Shown here in pieces: positions 27,298 to 37,512 of a stretch of DNA of 64,000 bases. The notes under the pieces were generated by a model. The model was given only the letters and a program-made list of their open reading frames with translations. It did not search any database and had not been told where the DNA came from. Location of the stretch: positions 5,303-69,302 of the forward strand of contig CAZUGA010000022.1 in the NCBI GenBank assembly GCA_964619885.1, written 5' to 3'. This DNA comes from CAZUGA01 sp964619885. GTDB lineage: Bacteria; Pseudomonadota; Gammaproteobacteria; Methylococcales; UBA1147. The translations under genes were made by a program, and so were the position numbers. Each line of letters begins with the position of its first letter. The stretch's first letter is position 1.

Positions 27298-28863
27298 TTA
27301 ATTACTGGGTACTATAATTTCATATATCTCGAAATCACTATTATGATATACCATCCTTTTACTTTTATTAGGTTTTTTAACCCAATTCACATAATTTACC
27401 ATTTCCGCGTTACCCCACACTCCATTACTAACAACTAGATGAGTCGCTTTAATTTCATTTAAGTGATCAAGAAACTTAAGAGATTCGAAATCACCACCTG
27501 TTTCATAGAAATAGGTAGTCGATTTTCTTTCACCAAATAGTGCCATAAGCCTTGGTTTTTGGAAAATAACCATACTTTGTTTAGGAGTATGATTCTTTAT
27601 AAAAGAAAACATATCTTGCGTTTCTTTTTCTCCTACCCCATAAGTAAAAGGACCAAATTCTATTTTGGAATAAGCCGAAATGTAAATCAGTATAATCGCA
27701 GATGTAAGTATAACTCTTATTGGTTGGATAGCTTTCACATCCGAGTTTATGGCCTTATAATCAAATATTTTGAACATATATAGCGCATACATCGGAAATA
27801 TTGGTATTAGATATCTAAACCCTTGAAAAAAAGGACTTATAATTAGGATGATTATATAGATTAAAAAATTTATTTCCCCTGTCGATTTATTGTTCCTAAA
27901 TATTTTTATATACCCTATAATTGATAGTATAACCGTCGTTACAGTCATTAAAATACTGATAAAAGACGACGCCCCCGTTTGCCAATACCATTTCATTACT
28001 TTCGTATATTCAATCGTATTTAAGTAGGCATTATGAAAAATGGAACTTATCATAGCAAATATTTCAATAATATATATTTCGATTCCGCCATCACTCTCCT
28101 GTCCGTTATTCGTCGACATTGTCATTATGTAGGAAGTATCAGAATGGAGAAATACATTTTGTGCTATGAATAAAATTATAAAAATACCTAATGAAACAAA
28201 CAGAGTATAAGGTAATGTTTTATTTCTGACTATTTGATTAATACAGTAAGATATAATTATAAATATTCCAACACTTCTAGTCCCATAAGCCAAGTAACTT
28301 AGCAAACCAAAAACAATTGAATACAATATCTTTTGTTTTCTTCCGTTCTCTAGTTGATCTATTTTATCGGATACAATTAAAGATAAAAACAGGAACATTG
28401 TATATGGGATATCAGATATAACGCTATTCTTTGTCTCCCAATAATAAGGCGAGAAAGCAACTGTAATCAATATTGCTAGTACAATTTTTTTATTATCAAT
28501 CCTCGAAAGACAATATCTATCTAATGCCCACAACATAGCCGCAAAACATATGACTATCATTACCCTCATTGAATATAAGTCTAATCCGAAGAACCTATAT
28601 ACGAAAGATAACAATAAAGGAAATATAGGTGGGTACGTTACCGGACCGTACCAGTGACTATATGGATTATAAATATAACCTGTATCGCGGTAGGGAAGAC
28701 CCAACGCGATATTTTTCGCATGTGAAATATAAAGGGCAAAATCACCACCCCAATTATGCCCTTGCTTAATACTGAATAAAAAGAATATGGTTGAGGAAAG
28801 TATTATAAATCCTCTCAACATACCATATTCGCTTTTTTCTATTCTTGTATTTAAGGTTTTCAT
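27298..28863 (-). CDS. Polytopic GT-C-type membrane glycosyltransferase
   Basis: 521 residues with about ten to twelve hydrophobic segments. An acidic first periplasmic loop (GHNWGGDFALYISHAKNIAL) has the Asp expected for a GT-C (PMT/ArnT-like) enzyme using a lipid-linked donor, and a C-terminal soluble tail follows. The motif PPIFPLLLSFVYRFFGLD after TYP is typical of the group. It would act at the periplasmic face on lipid-linked or polymeric glycan. The sugar is unknown. Confidence 0.8.
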   Translation of the reverse strand: MKTLNTRIEKSEYGMLRGFIILSSTIFFLFSIKQGHNWGGDFALYISHAKNIALGLPYRDTGYIYNPYSHWYGPVTYPPIFPLLLSFVYRFFGLDLYSMRVMIVICFAAMLWALDRYCLSRIDNKKIVLAILITVAFSPYYWETKNSVISDIPYTMFLFLSLIVSDKIDQLENGRKQKILYSIVFGLLSYLAYGTRSVGIFIIISYCINQIVRNKTLPYTLFVSLGIFIILFIAQNVFLHSDTSYIMTMSTNNGQESDGGIEIYIIEIFAMISSIFHNAYLNTIEYTKVMKWYWQTGASSFISILMTVTTVILSIIGYIKIFRNNKSTGEINFLIYIIILIISPFFQGFRYLIPIFPMYALYMFKIFDYKAINSDVKAIQPIRVILTSAIILIYISAYSKIEFGPFTYGVGEKETQDMFSFIKNHTPKQSMVIFQKPRLMALFGERKSTTYFYETGGDFESLKFLDHLNEIKATHLVVSNGVWGNAEMVNYVNWVKKPNKSKRMVYHNSDFEIYEIIVPSN

Positions 28864-28931
28864 TTTTTTTATAATTACTTTTTATTTATATATTATTACC
28901 TTATTTGAATATTTCATCAGATATAATTTAT

Positions 28932-30197
28932 TTATAGAAATCTTACCATTGCATAAAACAATATAATCTGTCCGACTACAGCACCAATAATATATTTCAA
29001 TTTAACACCTGAAATAAATCGCACAAAGCGATCATGTTCTTTAATCCTTAAATAACTAATCGTTAAAACACTATATAAATACGGTTGTAAAATATAAGGT
29101 CTTGAGATAAATATTATGGTAAAACATAATGCCCCTAAAGACGAAGTAGTGGCTGCTAAATCAGAACGCTCGGCATCATTATCTATTTCGTAAATAATTC
29201 TGAAAGCGCTATAAAGTGGTATCCCCATAACTATGGTGAATAATGAAAGGCCAATAAAGCCAGTTTCTGCCAGTAAAAGGACGTAAGTATTATGTGCGGT
29301 TAAATTATGATAATCATTAAAAGTATCGGTACCTACCCCAAAAAATGGATTGGCTTTAAATAATTGAAAACCGACATACCATGCCTCTAATCTTGATTGA
29401 GTTGACGAATCGCCAGTACCAATATCATTTACACGACTGGGACCTAGTATTAGTATTAAAGCTCCGATAATACCTGCCACAATTAATCCTTTTAAACTTC
29501 TTTTTCTCAATACATAAAAAAGTCCTATGGCTACTATGGTACCAAGAATAGTACCACGTGAATTTGTGAAATAAATTGCTGCTAATGTTACAACAAGTGG
29601 TGGAATGTAGAGAATCTTATTTTGGTGAATCTTATTAAACATAAAGGGTAACACCGCAGTTAATGCCATACCCAGATCATTTGGGTCTCTAAGTATCCCC
29701 CACCATTTAGCCTGTGGCAGCAAAATTCTGTACCCATCTTCATTAATTCCCGCCCTAAACCCTGGTTTTAACCCGCCTATAGCAGTACCTGTCTCTATTT
29801 GTATGCACGCTTGTAAAGCGATGAACGAAGTTAATAAAATCAATAAAAAAACAATGTTGTTCCATCTTGATATAGTCGTACAGGTTATAGACACCATATA
29901 GAACCCTACAATTGTTGGCAGCATACGGTAGAAAACTGCAAAGCTGCCTCCCAACCAGCCAGTTAACACCTTGGAGAATATTAACACTATAATAAACGAT
30001 AAAAACATTAAATTGAAATTGTCTGTTTTCTCTTTGCTATCAATTTTTTTTACCGTTAAATAGTGAAAAATAATGACTATAAAAGCTATGGATCCCAAAT
30101 AAAATTGTAAGCGGTACTCGAGGAGTGGCGTAACCCAATTTTGTGGGCGCAAATAGTAGACGGTAAGATATAGCCCTAATATCAATATCTTAAACAA
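28932..30197 (-). CDS. O-antigen ligase/polymerase family protein (Wzy-like)
   Basis: 421 residues, about ten to twelve membrane segments. The long periplasmic loop carries the Wzy_C signature: FFGVGTDTFNDYHNLTAHNT followed by YVLLLAETGFIGLSLF, with the conserved His. In a Wzx/Wzy locus this is most likely the repeat-unit polymerase. It sits between the GT-C enzyme and the flippase. Confidence 0.87.
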   Translation of the reverse strand: MFKILILGLYLTVYYLRPQNWVTPLLEYRLQFYLGSIAFIVIIFHYLTVKKIDSKEKTDNFNLMFLSFIIVLIFSKVLTGWLGGSFAVFYRMLPTIVGFYMVSITCTTISRWNNIVFLLILLTSFIALQACIQIETGTAIGGLKPGFRAGINEDGYRILLPQAKWWGILRDPNDLGMALTAVLPFMFNKIHQNKILYIPPLVVTLAAIYFTNSRGTILGTIVAIGLFYVLRKRSLKGLIVAGIIGALILILGPSRVNDIGTGDSSTQSRLEAWYVGFQLFKANPFFGVGTDTFNDYHNLTAHNTYVLLLAETGFIGLSLFTIVMGIPLYSAFRIIYEIDNDAERSDLAATTSSLGALCFTIIFISRPYILQPYLYSVLTISYLRIKEHDRFVRFISGVKLKYIIGAVVGQIILFYAMVRFL

Positions 30198-30257
30198 AAT
30201 TTTCTACCTTTTATAAACATAAGAATATTTATACTGGCCCATAAACTCAGGTATCCA

Positions 30258-31724
30258 CTATATCGGAAGTATTCGTTTAATGATCTTGTTGATTTCAAAG
30301 CGTTCGTTGTCGTCAAGGAGACCTATAATAAAAATAAAAAATACCATTAAAAATAGATAAAAGAAAAAACATAAAGCGGGTTTTAGAATAATGTTATCTA
30401 TTTCTACATATGAAACGAGTGTAATTGATATGGCGCTAATAACAATTAGTTTTATATTAAAATACAAATCGATAACCGTGATAAATTTTTTACCATTTGA
30501 GAGAATATAATAAACGTACATGCTGATGATACCGATTACATACGCATATGCAGCTCCTTGCAACGAATACAGAGAGATCATAATGTAATCGATAACTAAT
30601 GTTAATATAGACGAAATGATAGTTATGTGCATAAGGGACTTTTCTCGGTTAACCGTGATCATATAGCTATTGAATACAGCTATACTAGAAAAGAAATATA
30701 ATGAAATAATGATTACCTTGAAAACGCTAGAAGATTCGTTATATTTAATGCCGTAGATAAGAGTTATAATTTCATCACCATAACCAATTATATATGCACT
30801 AATTGGTATCGTAAGGAATGAAACATACCTTAATGATTTCATCATTAGATAAGATTTTTGGGAATCTAAATTGGGACCTTTTTGTTTTGAGAATTTTGGT
30901 AGTAGTACATTAATAAGAATACCAGGTATTAAAGTCGATAAAGCAGAATATAAATTAAATGGTACAGAAAATAAAGCGACGGTTTCATTAGCTGCTAAAG
31001 CTTTCAAAAAAAACACTTCAGATTGTTTCATGATAAAAAATGAACACAAACTGATTATTGCTAATGGTTTAACGATGGACAACTCCTGATTCACAGAAAC
31101 ATTTTCTCGCTCATCAAGAATACCGTTTTTAATAATATATTTTCTGGTATAATAGGAACTTATAAGATAAAACAAAAATGAAATAATTAAATAGATCAGA
31201 AAAAACAGTTCAAGAGGTTGCTGATACCAAACACCTATTGCAATCAACAAAAAATTTAATGTCCCAAGAATTAGGATGGTTTTCGCTACTAAATCAAATC
31301 TTTCAGCGCCCTTTTGAACGGAATAAAGAAAAATATATTGGGCCTTAAAAAATGAACCCGCCATAAAACATAATACTATTTTAACGGGGATATCCGCACC
31401 ACGATAAAAAAATAGAAAATATAGTATTGTTGCTAATGTTAAAATGAAATTCCGAATATTTAATTTATTTCGCAACATTCTTATAGTATGACTTATGTTT
31501 TCTAGATCACCTTCATATTTAGACACTAGCCTTATTGCGGACAAAGAAATACCACTATTAACTATTATTACGACTAATGTCGTTACCGAATTAACAAATG
31601 TATAAATTCCGTATTCACTTGTAGAAAAATACCGTGACAATAAAATTGAAATCATAAAACCAATCAAAAATTCCGCATAAACGCCAACTGTAGAATGGAT
31701 AATAGTTAGATATTTACGTTGCAT
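30258..31724 (-). CDS. Oligosaccharide flippase (Wzx-like, MOP superfamily)
   Basis: 488 residues with about 12-14 hydrophobic segments and the usual Wzx start (GVYAEFLIGFMISILLSRYF, then TSEYGIYTFVNSVTTLVVII). It would move undecaprenyl-linked repeat units across the inner membrane. It is strongly AT-rich, like its neighbours. Together with the Wzy-like, Wzz-like and export proteins it completes a Wzx/Wzy-dependent pathway. Confidence 0.88.
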   Translation of the reverse strand: MQRKYLTIIHSTVGVYAEFLIGFMISILLSRYFSTSEYGIYTFVNSVTTLVVIIVNSGISLSAIRLVSKYEGDLENISHTIRMLRNKLNIRNFILTLATILYFLFFYRGADIPVKIVLCFMAGSFFKAQYIFLYSVQKGAERFDLVAKTILILGTLNFLLIAIGVWYQQPLELFFLIYLIISFLFYLISSYYTRKYIIKNGILDERENVSVNQELSIVKPLAIISLCSFFIMKQSEVFFLKALAANETVALFSVPFNLYSALSTLIPGILINVLLPKFSKQKGPNLDSQKSYLMMKSLRYVSFLTIPISAYIIGYGDEIITLIYGIKYNESSSVFKVIIISLYFFSSIAVFNSYMITVNREKSLMHITIISSILTLVIDYIMISLYSLQGAAYAYVIGIISMYVYYILSNGKKFITVIDLYFNIKLIVISAISITLVSYVEIDNIILKPALCFFFYLFLMVFFIFIIGLLDDNERFEINKIIKRILPI

Positions 31725-32273
31725 TTTGATAGGTAAATAGAATAATATATTAAGAATATGTTAATTTTAAATTATAAAATCTGGCGATACAGTTAAAAAT
31801 TGACGTCAGCAAAAGGAATTACGCACTAAAAACACGCTAATACGTTATGGATAAATTAAATACGGATGATTTGTCGGTCGATTCTTGTGCTAAGAATGCA
31901 CTAAATTAAGATAACTCAAATCAATATGTAAAAATAAAAAATCTATCCTGTGTTAGAGAAAATAATTGGTATGCTTATTATAGTGAATTAAAAAATGATT
32001 CATCCATGTACATATACTGAGTGGCTCATTAAATAATAGACGCGTCCCTTTATTCGTTAAACCCCACAAAATACGCGTAGATAATAGTAATTGATACTTT
32101 AATAAAAAAATTGATTAAATCTGATTCGAAATGCAATATGGTAGTATCGATTCAATAATCCAAAAAACTTTTCGATTTCATTCTTCACATAAACCAGGAA
32201 CGGTCGTCAGATCATTATAAACAATTGCAATCTTATTATAAAAAACACGCTATAGTCTCAAAAATAGAGATAT
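31725..32273. other. AT-rich intergenic region within the EPS locus
   Basis: About 550 bases between the flippase start and the chain-length gene's 3' end. No plausible gene or RNA was recognised. It probably contains a promoter for the glycosyltransferase half of the locus and marks the border between conserved XrtA-type genes and the variable block. Confidence 0.5.
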
Positions 32274-33833
32274 TTAACTGAATACGCCACTTAAATATTC
32301 CGCTAAATCAAATTGCTGTATTTGAGCCAAAATTAGGCAAACATAAAAAGCTAGCAACATTGCACATGCCGCGCTGTAGGCACCGACATCTCGCCAATTC
32401 TTAAGTGGCTGAATTGACGAAGTAAGTGTAGAAGATACTATTCCTAATATCGGATATGGCGCAATTTCGGATAACTCCTTTACGTTTGAAATTGGCGCAT
32501 TCAGTACGGCTAGAACGACTGCTCCTCCTATTCCGGCGGCCAGGGCAACTATCAAGCTAACACAAAAAAGTATTAAACGACTGGGTCCGCTGGGCAAAAC
32601 CGGGAGAACAGGTGGCTCGACTATTTCAAAACGGACGTTAGCAGTTGAACTTTTAACTTCGTCAGTTAACTCGGCAGATTCTCGTCTCTGTACAAGGCCG
32701 AGATAGGTATTTTTTATAATCGTATAATCTCTATTAACCTTCGAAAATTCCGCTTCGACTGAAGTCATTCGGTCTATTCCCACACGCAAGTCAGTTATTA
32801 ATTGATTATAGCTGTCCACCCGCTCAGATAATCCTGCGACGTCGGCTTCGGCCTTTCCCAATTCTAAAACCATATCCCTATAAGCCTCGCCGCCATCGGC
32901 CGTAGTTAAATTACTGCCGTTTGGGATTTCATCATCAACGTTTCTTCGTTTCTTTAGCACCTTTAGCTTGTCTCGAAGAACCACAACATGGGGGTGCCGA
33001 TCGGTAAACCTAGTTGTTAGATCTATTAGCTGTGTCTCTATTTGATTTATCTCGTCCGCTTCCCCAATTAATCGCGCTTGTTCAGATGCGGAAACCGGCG
33101 CACCCGATTTTTCAAGTTGCATCTGTAACGCATCACGACGCTTCTGAGCTTCTCTGAGCTCGAGTCTCGCGGTTTTCAATTCCTTTCTAGCGGTATTCAT
33201 TTGAGCGAAAACCGATTCCCCTTCGGCGGGAATAGCACTAAAATTCTCGCGCTTAAAATCTTTTAACTTTGCCTCAGCGGCCTCCAGCTTTCCTTCGTAC
33301 TCTTTGATTCGAAGATCTAGGAATCGTTTCGACATCATAGAATCTTCCGATGTTGCTCCGACTGACTTTTCAATAAATATCTTCATTAAAACGTCTACAA
33401 CTTCTTTTACCTGCCTCGCGCTCCCGCCCTTGTACTGGATAGTATAGAGCTTCCCCTGATTTGTAGTTTTAACAATTACTTTTTTTGCTAGCATTTCGAG
33501 TAGTCTTTGTTCATCAATTTTATTTTTTGCCTCGAAATTTAAATCTGTTTCCCGAATGACCCGTTCAAGATTTGGACGGGCAACTAATGATCGGCGCATT
33601 AACTGGGCCATTTCCTCGGTCATACTGTCTTGAGTGATCATACCGCCCATCAATGGTTCCAACATTGATTCACTACTCAGCTTTAATGTGGCTTTCGCTT
33701 CGTATAAATCGGGCTTGAATAATACAACGCTACAGGCAAGCAAACTTACCACAGCCATAATCCCCAACATTGGCCATCTATAACGCCTGACCGCCTCTAG
33801 ACAAAATGTCAGCCGAGTAATTAATTCGTCCAC
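32274..33833 (-). CDS. Chain-length determinant (Wzz/GNVR), XrtA-locus type
   Basis: 519 residues. A Wzz domain begins after the first membrane helix (MLGIMAVVSLLACSVVLF). A long coiled-coil region follows (about 170-390, with EAAEAKLKDFKRENFSAIP and KELKTARLELREAQ), then the GNVR-like stretch and two C-terminal hydrophobic segments (LILFCVSLIVALAAGIGGAV and the last 35 residues). No kinase domain is fused; the separate kinase is the next gene upstream. It sets polymer length by interacting with the Wzy-like protein and kinase. This split form is the one found in XrtA/PEP-CTERM-type EPS loci. Confidence 0.9.
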   Translation of the reverse strand: MDELITRLTFCLEAVRRYRWPMLGIMAVVSLLACSVVLFKPDLYEAKATLKLSSESMLEPLMGGMITQDSMTEEMAQLMRRSLVARPNLERVIRETDLNFEAKNKIDEQRLLEMLAKKVIVKTTNQGKLYTIQYKGGSARQVKEVVDVLMKIFIEKSVGATSEDSMMSKRFLDLRIKEYEGKLEAAEAKLKDFKRENFSAIPAEGESVFAQMNTARKELKTARLELREAQKRRDALQMQLEKSGAPVSASEQARLIGEADEINQIETQLIDLTTRFTDRHPHVVVLRDKLKVLKKRRNVDDEIPNGSNLTTADGGEAYRDMVLELGKAEADVAGLSERVDSYNQLITDLRVGIDRMTSVEAEFSKVNRDYTIIKNTYLGLVQRRESAELTDEVKSSTANVRFEIVEPPVLPVLPSGPSRLILFCVSLIVALAAGIGGAVVLAVLNAPISNVKELSEIAPYPILGIVSSTLTSSIQPLKNWRDVGAYSAACAMLLAFYVCLILAQIQQFDLAEYLSGVFS

Positions 33834-33995
33834 AATCCCATTCTCCGATGAAATATAGGGCTGTTAACCCATTCATAAATATGCAGTTGATTGAATATCG
33901 TCATTTTCTAGATATCCGCCGTCAAAATCCGTATAACCCGATAATTAGCAAAACAATGGCGGGCGGGCATTTTACCGCTAGATACCCCGCGCCTA

Positions 33996-34895
33996 TTATT
34001 GAGGCGCTTCTCCGTAACCATAGTTATACCCGTAATTTTGCAGCAATCCAGCTCCGCGCTTCCCTTTGTTGATCACAAAGCCAATTACATCACACGTATC
34101 GATCATGGAAAGCGCCTGTTTGAGACCGTGCTGAGGGGTGCGCCCCGCTTCTACGACCATAACCACCTGACCCACCTGGTTTGCAAGCACTGCCGCCTGA
34201 CTGGCATTAAGAAGAGGGGGGGAATCGAAAATAACTAATCTATCTGAGTATCGACTGGAAAGCTCCATAGCTAATCGCGCCATCGCATCACTTGCCAATA
34301 TTTCCGTTGAATATCTATGTTTTTTTCCGGCGCTAATTATCGATAAATTTGGGACATCAGTTTTGTATAAAACATCCGCAAAGGTCACGGCGTTGTCTTC
34401 CAACAAATCAATTAGCCCAAGATCAGGTTCATGTCCAATGAATTCCGGAATAGACGGTTTAGCGACGTCCGCATCAACCAATAATACGGTTCTTTCTCGC
34501 TCGGCGGCCACGCTAATCGCAAGATTCATTGCAGTGAATGATTTTCCCTCACCCGGCAAACAACTTGTTATCATTACCAAATTCGGATTTTTAATACCCG
34601 ACTTCGCCTCTCCAAAAGCATTTTGCAATAAGGGTCGTTTGATTCGTCTATATTCTTCCGCTAATTGGGTATCGAAATCATCCGGTAGCAACATTCCACT
34701 ATTGCTCATGCGCGCCCTATTGAACGTAATACGCAACTTGGATGACACGGCACTATCCGATTTATCAAAATGAGGAAATTTCTGCTCTACAAGTTTGTCC
34801 TTACTCCAGATTTCCGCAACTTTCTCGACATCGACTCGCGTAGGCGGTGCTTTGGAACTCCCCGTTTTTTCCATTACTTTTTCAATGATGCTCAC
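33996..34895 (-). CDS. CpsD-like tyrosine autokinase, XrtA-locus type
   Basis: 299 residues. Walker A SCLPGEGKSFTAMNL (111-125), Walker A' VLLVDADVAKPS (137-148) and Walker B LVIFDSPPLL (220-229) define a BY-kinase. A C-terminal Tyr cluster (NYGYNYGYGEAPQ, 287-299) is the likely autophosphorylation tail. The N-terminal EEYRRIKRPLL is typical of the family. It works with the Wzz-like protein encoded downstream to control polymerisation and export. A gap of about 160 bases separates the two genes. Confidence 0.93.
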   Translation of the reverse strand: MSIIEKVMEKTGSSKAPPTRVDVEKVAEIWSKDKLVEQKFPHFDKSDSAVSSKLRITFNRARMSNSGMLLPDDFDTQLAEEYRRIKRPLLQNAFGEAKSGIKNPNLVMITSCLPGEGKSFTAMNLAISVAAERERTVLLVDADVAKPSIPEFIGHEPDLGLIDLLEDNAVTFADVLYKTDVPNLSIISAGKKHRYSTEILASDAMARLAMELSSRYSDRLVIFDSPPLLNASQAAVLANQVGQVVMVVEAGRTPQHGLKQALSMIDTCDVIGFVINKGKRGAGLLQNYGYNYGYGEAPQ

Positions 34896-35316
34896 AGAAA
34901 TTTCCCCTACAGAGATTCGTCAAATTCAAACTTTGAATCATTCAAACTTTTAATAATTCGTTGGTTATTTATTAATTCAACCATACATTTTTGTATATAA
35001 GTTTCTGAGACTTGGCCAAATAAAGTTTAGCAGAAATTCAATAGGGCTAGGGCTTATCTATGGTCAAGAAAACGCGCCCATTGCGTATTTGTTGAATCGA
35101 CTAACAAAGAATATGACTTTTGAGACATTTTCAGCCCCTCAAGTTCCATTTACACCGGTCCTTTAGCTTAGACGAAACCACCTACCTTGGCCATTTATAT
35201 ACAAACATCAATGAAGTATCGATTAGAATCTAAACCCCTCGCATTCGTAAAAATTACATGCTATACGATAACCCACCGAATTTAAGCAAGCTGCCCAACC
35301 TAGGCGATAGTTCATA
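34896..35316. other. Intergenic region between kinase and epimerase genes
   Basis: About 420 bases with no supported gene. It may hold the promoter of the kinase/chain-length genes; no confident elements were identified. Confidence 0.5.
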
Positions 35317-36459
35317 TTAGCCAGCAATATACCGGCGATTAATAATACTGACGATTCTACCTGCGGCCTTCCCATCCCACAATTCGGGAATATTGCCCGC
35401 CTTCCCCCCCGAAACGAGGATATCTTCTACACAAGCCGCAATTTTATCCGGATCGTTACCTACAATGGTATTAGTCCCTTGGTCCACGGTAACCGGGCGT
35501 TCTGTGTTTTGCCGTAATGTCACGCAAGGAACCCCTAGAGCAGTGGTCTCTTCCTGTAACCCACCAGAATCTGTCAACACCAACTTCGCTGAGTCCATCA
35601 ACCCTAACATCTCTAGATACGGAATCGGTGGCAGCAAATATAAATTTTTCGCCCCGTTCGTTTCTAGTAATCTCGATTGTTCTATCATTTTATTCGTACG
35701 CGGATGTATCGAAAATATGACTGGAATTTTTTCACTAATAGATCGCAAAACGTTAATAATTTTTTCCAAAACTATCGGATCATCCACGTTCGATGGACGA
35801 TGCAGCGTCGCTACCGCATATCCTTGCTTTTCAATCCCACCCGGCATCAATTCCAACCTCTCCCGCAATACTTGGTGAAAAGGCACCGCTCGCCGCAAAT
35901 TGGCCAACAACGAATCAATCATCACATTACCAACAAAGTGAATTTTGGATTCGGTGATACCCTCACTGAGCAAATTATTCTTGGCGGAAGCCTCGGTCGT
36001 AAACAGCAAATCGGACAATTGATCTGTCAAAATCCGGTTAATCTCCTCGGGCATGTTACGATCGCGACTACGCAGTCCTGCCTCTACGTGAATCACCGGA
36101 ATATGCTTTTTTACCGAAACCAAACTACAGGCGATAGTAGAATTCACGTCACCAACAACCAGTACGCAACAAGGATTAATTTCGTCCAAAACAGGTTCAA
36201 ATTTGAGCATCACCTGAGCCGTTTGGACAGCATGGCTCCCCGATCCAACTTCTAAATCAACATTAGGCTCAGGAATACCCAATTGATGAAAAAAGGAATC
36301 TTTCATTGCTTCGTCATAATGCTGACCGGTATGCACCAAATAAGGCTGCATCACGTTGTGATAGTCCGCAAATGCCGCATAGATAGGCGCGATCTTCATA
36401 AAATTCGGTCGCGCTCCTACGACGCACAACACCGTCGGACATGATAAACCAGCAGTCAT
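35317..36459 (-). CDS. wecB: UDP-N-acetylglucosamine 2-epimerase (non-hydrolysing)
   Basis: 380 residues of the GT-B-like WecB/MnaA family: N-terminal VLCVVGARPNFMKIAPIYAA, HTGQHYD, HVEAGLRSRDRNMPEEINR and the late TDSGGLQEETTALGVPCVTL with NTERP. It converts UDP-GlcNAc to UDP-ManNAc in the cytosol, supplying a precursor for the polymer. Its start overlaps the ATPase gene stop by four bases (36456-36459), an operon arrangement common in XrtA loci. Confidence 0.95.
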   Translation of the reverse strand: MTAGLSCPTVLCVVGARPNFMKIAPIYAAFADYHNVMQPYLVHTGQHYDEAMKDSFFHQLGIPEPNVDLEVGSGSHAVQTAQVMLKFEPVLDEINPCCVLVVGDVNSTIACSLVSVKKHIPVIHVEAGLRSRDRNMPEEINRILTDQLSDLLFTTEASAKNNLLSEGITESKIHFVGNVMIDSLLANLRRAVPFHQVLRERLELMPGGIEKQGYAVATLHRPSNVDDPIVLEKIINVLRSISEKIPVIFSIHPRTNKMIEQSRLLETNGAKNLYLLPPIPYLEMLGLMDSAKLVLTDSGGLQEETTALGVPCVTLRQNTERPVTVDQGTNTIVGNDPDKIAACVEDILVSGGKAGNIPELWDGKAAGRIVSIINRRYIAG

Positions 36460-37502
36460 TTGACTTGTTCTTTACTATTTAGAGTTTCGTCATAGACATC
36501 ATCCATATCGAGCTGAATCAATATAGCTTTTCTCAATAAAGTGCGTTCTTTTTGAACGGTAAGATTCAGGTCATCGACTACTTTTTCCAATCGCAGCACT
36601 CGTTCGTCCAGATCACCATCCCCGGTGGTCAATGATGAGCCGCTACCGTTTATCAATGAAATATTACTACTTCTATCTGATCGTTGCTGCTTCGGTGAAT
36701 CCTCCTCAATTTCCGCTATAACAGCTTTTATCGCATCCATATTAATAAAATGAAGTTCCTCTAAGAACCCATAAAGCAACAAACGATCACAAACCGAATT
36801 TATTCTTCTCGCAACGCCATCTGTATATGAATGAATTTCGCCAAACACGTCATCACTAAACTTGGGATCGTTTTTCCACCCTGCTGTTGTCAATCGATGG
36901 AGAACATAACCTTGTGTTTCTTTTTTTTCCAACGGCCTTAAGTGATAAGTCGCGGTAACTCGTTGGCGAACCTGATCCATGCTTTCCATCTGTAAGAGGT
37001 CACGAAACTCTTCTTGGCCTAGCAAAAAACTTTGAAATAAAGAACGACCATTCATTTCAAAATTGGACAACATCCGCAATTCTTCCAATGAGTCTTTGGG
37101 AAGATTCTGGGCTTCGTCCACAACCAAAAGAATTCTTTTACCCTCTCGAGCTTTAGATCTAAAAAAATTCTCCAATCCCTGTAGCAACGTAGCTTTACTC
37201 CCATCATGACTCAAGCCAAATGTCGCAGCAATTATCCGTAAGGTATCGTCAGCACCAACATGGGTGGTCACCATTAATCCTGCGACGACGTTTTCGTTGC
37301 GAATCTCTTGGAACAGGGCCTTAACCAACATCGTCTTTCCAGTTCCTGGCCGACCCGTTACCACGATAAAGCCCTCACCCTGAGCCAAACCATAACGAAG
37401 ATACGCCAATGCTCTCTTGTGCACCGGGCTATCGTAAAAAAATTCCGGATCGGGATTGAGTTGAAATGGCTTTTTCTGCAGCTTATAAAATGATTCGTAC
37501 AT
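36456..37502 (-). CDS. XrtA/PEP-CTERM-associated AAA ATPase (ExeA-like)
   Basis: 348 residues. It starts MYESFYKLQKKPFQLNPDPE, the ExeA/GspA-type N-terminus. Walker A GRPGTGKT (50-57), Walker B LLVVDEAQNL and a C-terminal helical lid follow; after about residue 270 there is a low-complexity linker and a short coiled coil (LDERVLRLEKVVDDLNLTVQ). This protein is a regular member of XrtA-type EPS loci (TIGR03015 group). Its exact job is unknown; assembly or gating of the export apparatus is suspected. Confidence 0.9.
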   Translation of the reverse strand: MYESFYKLQKKPFQLNPDPEFFYDSPVHKRALAYLRYGLAQGEGFIVVTGRPGTGKTMLVKALFQEIRNENVVAGLMVTTHVGADDTLRIIAATFGLSHDGSKATLLQGLENFFRSKAREGKRILLVVDEAQNLPKDSLEELRMLSNFEMNGRSLFQSFLLGQEEFRDLLQMESMDQVRQRVTATYHLRPLEKKETQGYVLHRLTTAGWKNDPKFSDDVFGEIHSYTDGVARRINSVCDRLLLYGFLEELHFINMDAIKAVIAEIEEDSPKQQRSDRSSNISLINGSGSSLTTGDGDLDERVLRLEKVVDDLNLTVQKERTLLRKAILIQLDMDDVYDETLNSKEQVK

Positions 37503-37512
37503 TTGATGCCCG

